Shown piece by piece: positions 1 to 5,510 of a stretch of 38,258 nucleotides of DNA. This DNA comes from a virus: positions 1 to 38,258 of IMG/VR virus record IMGVR_UViG_3300030333_004777; one strand, 5' to 3'. Position numbers and translations under genes: made by a program. Numbering within the stretch: the first letter of the stretch is position 1; every line of letters begins with the position of its first letter. Under the pieces are notes generated by a model. That model worked only from the letters and a program-made list of their open reading frames with translations, had not been told where the DNA came from and made no database searches.

Positions 1-262
1 GGAAGTGCTTTGCTTCGTCCATAGCTTGACGGCTTAGAAGTTCTAAGTCTTTTACGTCTGTAGAAGGATCTGCGGATGCGACTTGACCAGCGATTGCGTA
101 CATGTTCTGAGCTTCGTTGACCATACGTCCACGGAAGTGCTCGACAAGATACTCATCAGATGGTTTAGAATCGAAGAAACGACGAACGTTTGAGCGTGAT
201 GCTTCAAATAATTCTTTGTTTCCTTCCTTGATCTTCTTGACGAAATCTGTTCCAGAAAGCAT
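1..262 (-). CDS. Possible ferritin-like protein, N-terminal part (cut by window edge)
   Basis: An open frame starts at an ATG at 260-262 and runs off the left edge, giving 87 residues that begin MLSGTDFVKK. The segment is helical and charged, rich in Arg, Glu and Ala, and ends with DEAKHF. An E-x-x-H pair of that kind is what ferritin-like di-iron helices use as metal ligands, and marine T4-like phages often carry a ferritin-like protein. Only one such pair is visible here, so the assignment is tentative. Codon use is more GC-rich and regular than in the methyltransferase upstream, which suggests a well-expressed gene. It is preceded by a CTAAATA late-promoter-like motif that overlaps the stop of the upstream gene, and by a weak AGGTAA ribosome-binding site. 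Confidence 0.55.
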   Translation of the reverse strand, partial: MLSGTDFVKKIKEGNKELFEASRSNVRRFFDSKPSDEYLVEHFRGRMVNEAQNMYAIAGQVASADPSTDVKDLELLSRQAMDEAKHF

Positions 263-285
263 TTTAAGTTACCTATCTACAATTG

Positions 286-792
286 TTATTTAGTATATAT
301 GAAAAAGTATCTGAGATCTTTTTCTTTTGTGTACTCCATTTTGAGACACTCTACACCATATTTATATTGTTCAGCGATTGAATATATCTTTTCTGGTGTC
401 CATTGATACCACTCTATAAATTGATCCCAACCTGCATGAGGTATGCCAGGATTGACTCTGAATATCGCTTTACTTCTCCAAAGTGTATGAAGCTTTTCTA
501 TCTGATTGTCAATTGTTTTTTCATCGCCAAAGTTTATTGATCCCAAACATAGAGCAATATCGTACGGTGCTGATTTATAATTTTCTATTGATACTTTTAT
601 ATCTGCAGCGTCATTGAAAGGATCTATACCCACTAAATTATGAATCTTATCTTTAAGTTTATTATATCCACATCCAACATCTAAGACACTAGATGGTTTT
701 TGATTATTAACGTAATCGACCAAAGAATAGCCAGAATGCTCAAGGTATTCATAATTCGTGTCTTTCCAGATCCCATTAAAATAAGAGTTCAT
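286..792 (-). CDS. Class I SAM-dependent methyltransferase-like protein
   Basis: A protein of 168 residues. Motif I of class I methyltransferases is clear at residues 36-44 (VLDVGCGYN), and the acidic residue closing the second strand is D57 in GIDPF. The next strand reads YDIALCLGSINF, as in motif IV. The protein is short for the fold and ends soon after strand 5, so it may have a minimal core. The substrate cannot be read from the sequence. The ATG at 792 was chosen: an in-frame ATG at 819 and a TTG at 822 would lengthen the overlap with the upstream sulfotransferase-like gene, which ends at 776. That gene and this one overlap by 17 bases and are probably co-transcribed. Small methyltransferases of this type occur in T4-like cyanophages. 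Confidence 0.75.
   Translation of the reverse strand: MNSYFNGIWKDTNYEYLEHSGYSLVDYVNNQKPSSVLDVGCGYNKLKDKIHNLVGIDPFNDAADIKVSIENYKSAPYDIALCLGSINFGDEKTIDNQIEKLHTLWRSKAIFRVNPGIPHAGWDQFIEWYQWTPEKIYSIAEQYKYGVECLKMEYTKEKDLRYFFIYTK
287..293 (-). promoter_or_regulatory. Late-promoter-like CTAAATA
   Basis: CTAAATA overlaps the stop of the methyltransferase gene and lies 25 bases before the ATG at 262. It matches the second motif before gp25. It would drive the possible ferritin-like gene late in infection. Confidence 0.45.
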
Positions 793-1516
793 CGCAGTTG
801 TAAAATACAAAAGGAGCATCAAACATTGGTACCTCTGACTTGAAGAACTGATGCACCATGATCAATTTATCATATTCTTCTTTACCCTCATCATCCCAAA
901 CATATCCCAATCTATTGATAAAGGTTTTGTTGGGTTGTATTATGTAGCAATCATGATCACGTACAAACTCTCTTATCATTTTATCATGCCTCTCAATGAG
1001 CATCTTCAGTTTTTCATAGTTCAGTGGGTGGTGCTCCTGTGTTTTTACCTTCATCCATGCCTTGTACTTTGGATAATTACCAGTGAAAGTCATGGCAATA
1101 TTCCACCCTTCATAACATAACTTAGTATCTCTTAGTACCAAGATTATTTTATTATTGGGAAAATTCTTTTTCAACCAATTCAGGTTCTTTGTTTCTGCAA
1201 AGAAGTGTGACCTAATTAGATAGTTCTGATCGTTGATCTCAGTGAATGGTCTAAGACACTCAGACTTGAAAGATTCTTTGGTATGATTCTTTTCTAGATC
1301 ATCAAACCCATCACCAAATTCCATAAGAGGATCCCAGAATGCCCCCTTATGATGAACACATCCTGTATCTCCACCTTTACCTGTCTCCTCTCTATCCCCT
1401 CTTCTATCAGATTTATTGAGATTCATCTTGGCACAACATCCCAGTAATAGTGAAAGTTTTGCCCATCCACTACCAGGTACTGCTATATAAAATATAAGTT
1501 GTTCGTCTTTTATCAT
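776..1516 (-). CDS. Divergent sulfotransferase-like / P-loop protein
   Basis: A protein of 246 residues. It begins with a strand followed by a P-loop-like turn (AVPGSGW at residues 12-18) and a hydrophobic helix (LSLLLG), matching the 5'-PAPS loop position of sulfotransferases. A later strand, KIILVLRDTK (123-132), places an Arg-Asp at the position of the 3'-phosphate motif, but the Pro and Ser of the usual RDPxxRxxS are missing. The region between holds HxxxxF and SHFF segments that could line an acceptor site. It is not closely similar to the five tandem sulfotransferase-like genes at the right of the window. Its start codon overlaps, head to head, that of the plus-strand gene at 1515. The family call is moderate and the function is unknown. 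Confidence 0.6.
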   Translation of the reverse strand: MIKDEQLIFYIAVPGSGWAKLSLLLGCCAKMNLNKSDRRGDREETGKGGDTGCVHHKGAFWDPLMEFGDGFDDLEKNHTKESFKSECLRPFTEINDQNYLIRSHFFAETKNLNWLKKNFPNNKIILVLRDTKLCYEGWNIAMTFTGNYPKYKAWMKVKTQEHHPLNYEKLKMLIERHDKMIREFVRDHDCYIIQPNKTFINRLGYVWDDEGKEEYDKLIMVHQFFKSEVPMFDAPFVFYNCDELLF

Positions 1517-1919
1517 GAAGATTTATTTGGCAGGACCTATAGAAATATGCTCAGAAGAAGAAATATTCTTATGGAGAAATTACGTACAAAGTAAAGTACC
1601 AGACACGATAGAAACTATCGTACCCAAATATCATTTAGGTAGTCAGTCTGAAATATTTGAAGATACAAAACTGAATGTTGAAAATTGTGATATAGTCTTT
1701 GCTCATCTACCTAAGTCAATAAATGAGAGGAGACCATCTTACGGCACAATATTTGAGATATCATACGGTCATGCTCTCGGCAAAAAAGTAATCATAATAT
1801 CAGATGATGATTTTGTGCACAAACATCCAGTGATGAATCAATTGGCAAATATGTACTATTCGTTAGACGCTGCCTTATCCGCTATCTCTCCACCATCAAC
1901 TGCAGGTGCAGGTGGTTGA
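1515..1919 (+). CDS. Nucleoside 2-deoxyribosyltransferase-like protein
   Basis: A protein of 134 residues and the only convincing plus-strand gene. It opens with MKIYLAGPI, the nucleotide-binding first strand of the nucleoside 2-deoxyribosyltransferase family. It has an ENCDIVFAHL strand with D59, then SYGTIFEISYGHALGK (75-90), where E81 matches the catalytic Glu of the family's GTxxEIGYA motif. Family members exchange or hydrolyse bases on deoxynucleosides; in a phage this would fit nucleotide salvage (inference). The last 12 or so residues (PPSTAGAGG) are low complexity and are encoded opposite the end of the coiled-coil gene at 1856-2038, so this tail may have arisen by overprinting. No clear ribosome-binding site is present. 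An AT-rich TATAAAAT stretch at 1486-1493 is the only promoter candidate seen. Confidence 0.75.
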   Translation: MKIYLAGPIEICSEEEIFLWRNYVQSKVPDTIETIVPKYHLGSQSEIFEDTKLNVENCDIVFAHLPKSINERRPSYGTIFEISYGHALGKKVIIISDDDFVHKHPVMNQLANMYYSLDAALSAISPPSTAGAGG

Positions 1920-2038
1920 AGTTCTTGTAACTGTTTAGTAAGAGTCAAAATCTTTGCCTCAAAAGCAATGTTCTGTGCAGTGAGATTGTTTATTCGTGTT
2001 TGATAGACTTGAAGAATTGCTTGTACTTCTTCATTCAT
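1856..2038 (-). CDS. Small coiled-coil protein
   Basis: A protein of 60 residues. Residues 1-40 show a regular heptad pattern of Val, Ile and Leu (VQAILQVYQTRINNL onward) typical of a parallel coiled coil, followed by a Pro/Ala-rich acidic tail. Small proteins of this shape are common in T4-like cyanophage structural regions; their role is not established. Its 3' end overlaps the plus-strand gene tail to tail over 1856-1919. It begins 29 bases after the nitroreductase-like gene. The AT-rich gap contains TATAAT (2047-2052) without a matching -35 box. The heptad pattern supports real coding here. Confidence 0.6.
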   Translation of the reverse strand: MNEEVQAILQVYQTRINNLTAQNIAFEAKILTLTKQLQELQPPAPAVDGGEIADKAASNE

Positions 2039-2067
2039 GATAAAAAATTATATTACTGTTTTATATA

Positions 2068-2847
2068 TCACATCCAAATTGCTATTTGTTCAGTCTTAGG
2101 TTTCTTTGTTTTGAATCCTGTTCTTGTATGTTCCTTGATATTATATACACCACCTGTTCTTCTTCTTACAATATCAGGATCGTCAGTTTTTACAAATTGA
2201 TCATCATGTCCCTCTGTACCTGCAAGTGACCAATCAAAATATCCCAGTCCAAGAAATACTATAAATTTTTCATCCCTTTTAATAGATTTGAGTATAGGAT
2301 TTACTTGCCTATGTAAGTTACAACAAAATGCAAAATCCACACCATGACTGTTTGCTACTAAAGCAACACTGTGAATGAATATGCCCATGTTTATGCAGTG
2401 CCTATAACTCTGCATGCCAGGATGTACTCGTTCAGGTTTATATCCTACGTAGTGATCGGTGTCTTTATCATCAAATATAGATTTATGAGTTATTACTGAT
2501 ATAAGATAAGGTGCTTGTGTTTGACAATTGAATGAACCAGGTCTTTTTACATATGCTTTTCTTATTTGTTCATCCCACTGCTCCTGTCCATACTTAGGAA
2601 TGTATGAGTTCGGAGTTAGTTCAATACCATTATCATCTTTTGTATAAAATGTGGGAGTATCTAAAACTAACTCTGCTTTTTGCTCTGCATACTCAGGACC
2701 ATGAATTTCTAAACGCCACGAAAAAAACTCTTTGTCAACAGGAGCAATGTTTATTGCTTCTTGTAATATCTCTTCTATTTTTTCTTTCGTAGGATAATTA
2801 TCTTGTTGGAAGTGTCTAAAGTTTATCCGTCTAAAAAGATCCACCAT
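2068..2847 (-). CDS. Nitroreductase-like flavoprotein
   Basis: A protein of 259 residues from the ATG at 2847. The N-terminus FRRINFRHF resembles the RRS-R-F phosphate-binding motif that anchors FMN in nitroreductases. The C-terminal half has the hydrophobic helix INMGIFIHSVALVANSHGVD and the strand FIVFLGLGYFD, which match the family's dimer helix and its GLGY-type end motif. Nitroreductases use FMN and NAD(P)H to reduce a range of substrates; the substrate here is unknown. The frame stays open upstream to 2919, but the ATG at 2847 starts just before the family motif and overlaps the tail-fibre gene by only 17 bases. Nitroreductase-like genes are known as accessory genes in marine T4-like phages. 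Confidence 0.65.
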   Translation of the reverse strand: MVDLFRRINFRHFQQDNYPTKEKIEEILQEAINIAPVDKEFFSWRLEIHGPEYAEQKAELVLDTPTFYTKDDNGIELTPNSYIPKYGQEQWDEQIRKAYVKRPGSFNCQTQAPYLISVITHKSIFDDKDTDHYVGYKPERVHPGMQSYRHCINMGIFIHSVALVANSHGVDFAFCCNLHRQVNPILKSIKRDEKFIVFLGLGYFDWSLAGTEGHDDQFVKTDDPDIVRRRTGGVYNIKEHTRTGFKTKKPKTEQIAIWM

Positions 2848-4306
2848 CGATTGTAATGTTTTCAAGAGAACGTGTTGTGCCAGAACAAGATATAACTTGT
2901 GTCTGACCAGCACAATCATTTACAAATAGAGATCCAATCTCTAGTCCTGAGTATGCACTCGCTGTCAATACCCCTGCTGACTCAGATACTTCTGCACCTA
3001 TTGCTATTCTACCTGCTGAGTCATCCCAATATATTGCTGCTTTCTTTGCAGAACCACTGTAGTAGTTCAATACAAGACCAACGTCTTTGTCTGTGTCACT
3101 GCTGAGTGCACCACCGTCAACAACTTGTAGTTCAAGAAGAACGTCTTCAATAGTTGTGTTTGTTGTATTGACCTGAGTGGTAGTACCATTGACTGTTAGG
3201 TTACCACCAACGGTGAGATTAGTTGTGACACTCGTAGCACCTGTGACTGTCAATGTAGAACCGTCAAATGTAAGATTACCATTGTCCTGTAGTTCACCTG
3301 ATGTACCTGCTAGTACAACTCTTCCAGATGTGAGGTCGGCTATTGCTGCAGATGTAGCAGAAACTGTACCACCAGATTGATTACCAGTGATATTACCAGT
3401 TACGTTTCCTGTGACATTTCCTGTGACGTTACCTGTCAAACCACCAACAAAACTCGTTGATGTAAAAGCACCTGTGCTTGGATTATAAGTCAATCCAGTA
3501 TCAGATTCTGCCCCCTGAGATCCAGTTGCACCATCAGCAAACAATGGGAAGACAGTTTCGTTTGTTGAGTTGTTTGCAGTAACAGTAAATTGAGTTGCTA
3601 AAGATGCTGTTCCTGTTGTGTCTTGGTTACCTGCGGAGTTGACACCTGGCAAGTTGATGTTTGCTGTACCATCAAATGATACGCCACCTATTGTTCTTGC
3701 TGTTTCTAGTGCAGTAGCAGTTGCTGCATTACCTGTACATGATCCTGATGACCCAGACGCATTACCAGTCACATTACCAGTCAGTGCACCTGCAAATCCT
3801 GTCGCTGTCAAAACTCCTGATGAAGAGTTGAATGTTAGATTAGATCCAGTCTTAGGTTCGATGTCACCTGTGGCAGATACAGCAAACATCGGGAAACATG
3901 TAGTGTCGCTTGACTCATCTGCAACTGTAATTTCTGTAACTGCACCTGCGTTCTGAGGTGTAGTATCAAATGAAAATTCACCTGATGAATTGCACTTCAA
4001 GAATCCATTATTGACTGCTTCTGCTGGCATTGTGTAGACTTGGTTGTCTGACAATGCAGCAGGTGCCTTGATTGTGATTGCACTAGCACCATTATTTTGT
4101 GCCTCGACTAACTTGACACCAGATGCATTAGTGCCATCTCCCTTCTCCCAAAATCTTGCTGATCCTATAAACTGGTTGTTGGTTGTTGTAGAGTCTATAC
4201 CAACATATAGGTCATTCTTATCGACGGTGAATCCTGGTTCACCTGCTTGTAAACCTGGCAAACTCGCAAGGTTACCTCTCTTAAACTGTAGTACTGGAGC
4301 AGCCAT
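2831..4306 (-). CDS. Tail-fibre-like protein with TGNV repeats
   Basis: A protein of 491 residues. The N-terminus (PVLQFKRGN, then LQAGEPGFTVDKNDLYVG) has the layout of the N-terminal domain of phage major tropism determinant and related receptor-binding fibres: a basic KRG turn followed by GEP and DLYVG. The middle is a Gly/Thr/Asn/Ser-rich shaft with LTGNVTGN repeats (about 170-185 and 289-308) and LTVGGNLTVNG segments, as in beta-helical fibre shafts. The C-terminal 110 residues (from about ELQVVDGG) look globular. It therefore probably forms part of a tail fibre or a fibre-tip adaptor. A late-promoter-like AATAAATA lies 25 bases before the start. The gene sits directly after the small virion gene 4342-4761 and overlaps the nitroreductase-like gene. 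Confidence 0.75.
   Translation of the reverse strand: MAAPVLQFKRGNLASLPGLQAGEPGFTVDKNDLYVGIDSTTTNNQFIGSARFWEKGDGTNASGVKLVEAQNNGASAITIKAPAALSDNQVYTMPAEAVNNGFLKCNSSGEFSFDTTPQNAGAVTEITVADESSDTTCFPMFAVSATGDIEPKTGSNLTFNSSSGVLTATGFAGALTGNVTGNASGSSGSCTGNAATATALETARTIGGVSFDGTANINLPGVNSAGNQDTTGTASLATQFTVTANNSTNETVFPLFADGATGSQGAESDTGLTYNPSTGAFTSTSFVGGLTGNVTGNVTGNVTGNITGNQSGGTVSATSAAIADLTSGRVVLAGTSGELQDNGNLTFDGSTLTVTGATSVTTNLTVGGNLTVNGTTTQVNTTNTTIEDVLLELQVVDGGALSSDTDKDVGLVLNYYSGSAKKAAIYWDDSAGRIAIGAEVSESAGVLTASAYSGLEIGSLFVNDCAGQTQVISCSGTTRSLENITIDGGSF
3381..3440 (-). repeat. Five tandem 12-base repeats encoding TGN(V/I)
   Basis: Five 12-base units lie end to end inside the fibre gene (3381, 3393, 3405, 3417, 3429), each encoding Thr-Gly-Asn plus Val, Ile or Gln. 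The units differ mainly at wobble positions, so the peptide repeat is better conserved than the DNA. Such units can expand or contract by recombination and change shaft length. A second, shorter set (LTGNVTGN) lies further upstream in the gene. Confidence 0.8.
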
Positions 4307-4330
4307 TTTTGTTTGTTTTTCCTGTCTTTA

Positions 4331-4338
4331 TATTTATT
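4331..4338 (-). promoter_or_regulatory. T4-type late promoter motif AATAAATA
   Basis: The octamer matches the NATAAATA form of the T4-like late promoter -10 element. It lies in the 35-base gap between the small virion gene ending at 4342 and the fibre start at 4306, so transcription would begin roughly 15-20 bases before the fibre ATG. Confidence 0.55.
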
Positions 4339-4341
4339 AAA

Positions 4342-4761
4342 TTACCAAGTTCCAGCGTCGAGATCAATTTTATCATCTAATTCAACATCAAGTTTATCGA
4401 CAAGGTTGTTTATAACTGTATCACTAAATCCAGCAGGACCTGATACATTACCAACTGCAGAATCTATAATGTCATCTGGAGAGACAAATTTAAAATTATC
4501 CTCCACAGCATCATAAGTAAGAATGAAGCTAGTGCCAACCCCTGCACTTATCATTGTTGAATTGATGTCTGAGATGTCTCTTAGGTTTGCCACTTCTTCG
4601 TCTTCAGCAGAAAATACAGATTTTTGTTCTCCTAGTTTTACAATAAAGAACTCATCATCTTGTACAACGTTGAATTCTTCTTTGTCTCTAGTGAATCTAA
4701 CTGATGGTTGTCCACCTATATCATCGTCAGCATGTGATGAACTTAGTCTTACAAGAGACAT
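4342..4761 (-). CDS. Small acidic virion protein of the fibre region
   Basis: A protein of 139 residues with no known catalytic motif. The N-terminal part is acidic and polar. Residues 70-139 (ISAGVGTSFILTYDA, then DNFKFVSP, then alternating Leu/Val/Asp to the end) resemble the start of a fibre shaft or an attachment domain. The final LDVELDDKIDLDAGTW has a heptad-like pattern. The position, between a small Ig-like virion protein and the fibre gene, suggests a structural protein that links or accompanies the fibre (inference). It starts 1 base after the stop of the upstream gene (4763), in an overlapping TGATATG context, so the two are probably translated together. Confidence 0.6.
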   Translation of the reverse strand: MSLVRLSSSHADDDIGGQPSVRFTRDKEEFNVVQDDEFFIVKLGEQKSVFSAEDEEVANLRDISDINSTMISAGVGTSFILTYDAVEDNFKFVSPDDIIDSAVGNVSGPAGFSDTVINNLVDKLDVELDDKIDLDAGTW

Positions 4762-4762
4762 A

Positions 4763-5104
4763 TCACATAGATGATGTAGGGTTTACCATTGCTTGTCCAG
4801 TGAAAATTTTTGTTTTTGCACCAGAAAAGTTGTTAGAGATTAATACATCATACTCGTATCTACCTGCGGTTATGATACCAGTTTGAGTAGGAGTCATGGA
4901 TAAAGTCACCTGACCATCAGTAGGTGTAGATCCATAAGTTACAGCAAATCCTATTGAACCTGCTGCAGCAGCATGCTTCCTCAATTTTGCACTAAAACTG
5001 AATCCAGAAAGATCCAAAGGGGAATTGTCTTGCTTCTTCACATCAAATGTTGAAGAGAAAGTTGTCCCTTGTTCTATTTGTATATTGACTGATGGAACTG
5101 CCAT
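4763..5104 (-). CDS. Small beta-sandwich virion protein
   Basis: A protein of 113 residues beginning MAVPSVNIQIEQG. It has alternating beta strands (FDVKKQDNSPLDLSGFSF, then AKLRKHA, VTLSMTPTQTG, RYEYDVLIS), in the style of the N-terminal domain of phage baseplate upper proteins such as BppU. Similar small proteins sit near fibre genes in marine T4-like phages. It is likely to be a minor virion or baseplate component (inference from fold style and position). A GATAAATA motif lies only 5 bases before the ATG and also supplies the stop codon of the upstream gene. Confidence 0.6.
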   Translation of the reverse strand: MAVPSVNIQIEQGTTFSSTFDVKKQDNSPLDLSGFSFSAKLRKHAAAAGSIGFAVTYGSTPTDGQVTLSMTPTQTGIITAGRYEYDVLISNNFSGAKTKIFTGQAMVNPTSSM

Positions 5105-5108
5105 AAAC

Positions 5109-5270
5109 CTATTTATCTCGTTGATGTATTAATTGTTTCAATAATTCTATCTCATTCTTGAGTCTATCTATTTCGTCCTTTTGTGAAAGACGTGCATTTC
5201 TATCATTCATGTAACGCACGTACGCTGCACTGTCAGTGTTCACTATCGCTGTCGTCTTCACATCCCTCAT
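5109..5270 (-). CDS. Small coiled-coil protein
   Basis: A protein of 53 residues from the ATG at 5270. It begins MRDVKTTAIVNTDSAAYVRYM and continues with a strongly heptad-patterned helix (EIDRLKNEIELLKQLI). Small proteins with an N-terminal NTDSAAY segment and a coiled coil occur in cyanophage virion modules. The frame is open to a TTG at 5351, but that stretch lies opposite the better-supported gene at 5233-5370, so the ATG at 5270 (or the GTG at 5261) is preferred. It overlaps that gene by 38 bases and ends 4 bases before the next one. Confidence 0.55.
   Translation of the reverse strand: MRDVKTTAIVNTDSAAYVRYMNDRNARLSQKDEIDRLKNEIELLKQLIHQRDK
5110..5117 (-). promoter_or_regulatory. Late-promoter-like GATAAATA overlapping a stop codon
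   Basis: The octamer matches NATAAATA but is only 5 bases from the ATG at 5104. It also encodes the end of the upstream gene (Asp-Lys-stop). If active, transcription would begin at or next to the ATG and the mRNA would be almost leaderless. Chance occurrence is a real alternative. Confidence 0.3.
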
Positions 5271-5370
5271 CAGTGACGGATGATTCTCTACTGGGATTTT
5301 TTTTGATGGGGTATGTCTCATCAAGTGTGCCCTCCAATACTTCTGCTGCAAGTGACCATGCGTTGATCAT
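5233..5370 (-). CDS. Small acidic protein, 45 residues
   Basis: A frame of 45 residues starting MINAWSLAAEVLEGTL and ending in an Asp/Glu/Ser-rich tail. It starts at an ATG that overlaps the upstream stop as ATGA (5367-5370), a coupling arrangement typical of real phage genes. Its N-terminus looks like an amphipathic helix. No domain is recognised. It shares its last 38 bases with the coiled-coil gene 5109-5270 in another frame. Support comes from the coupling and the sensible composition, so confidence is moderate. Confidence 0.5.
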   Translation of the reverse strand: MINAWSLAAEVLEGTLDETYPIKKNPSRESSVTDEGCEDDSDSEH

Positions 5371-5510
5371 GTTCTTTTTCCATTGCTAGGATACAGAGAT
5401 TTGATTCTCTTTTTACGTAGTTCCTCTTTCCTTCTTTTTGCTTCTACCTCTTCGTCCCACCATTCTACTGGCCAACGTCGAACTTTCAAAGCAGAAAGGA
5501 ACTTCTTCAT
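5367..5510 (-). CDS. Small basic protein, 47 residues
   Basis: A frame of 47 residues starting MKKFLSALKVRRWPVEWWDEE and continuing with a highly basic helix (AKRRKEELRKKRIK). The start codon overlaps the stop of the giant DUF4815 gene as TAATG (5510-5512), and its own stop overlaps the next start as ATGA. The Trp pair and the Lys/Arg-rich helix suggest binding to a nucleic acid or an acidic partner, but no family is recognised. Its place at the end of the wedge module hints at a small virion or assembly protein (inference). Confidence 0.55.
   Translation of the reverse strand: MKKFLSALKVRRWPVEWWDEEVEAKRRKEELRKKRIKSLYPSNGKRT

Noticed and set aside
359-366. TATAAATA on the minus strand
   Set aside because: Perfect late-promoter octamer, but it encodes Tyr-Lys-Tyr in the methyltransferase gene with no gene start close behind it.
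851-1120. Plus-strand open frame of 89 codons
   Set aside because: It lies antisense inside the sulfotransferase-like gene, has hydrophobic random-like composition and no family features.
2047-2052. TATAAT before the coiled-coil gene
   Set aside because: No -35 element at a suitable distance; the gap is simply AT-rich.
3381-3440. Regular short repeats considered as a CRISPR-like array
   Set aside because: Units are contiguous with no spacers, are in frame and encode TGNV.
3618-4340. Plus-strand Pro/Val/Ala-rich open frames
   Set aside because: Mirror image of the fibre repeats; low-complexity shadow frames.
5271-5351. Upstream extension of the 5109-5270 coiled-coil gene to a TTG
   Set aside because: It needs a TTG start and covers a better-supported gene that has an ATGA-coupled ATG in another frame.
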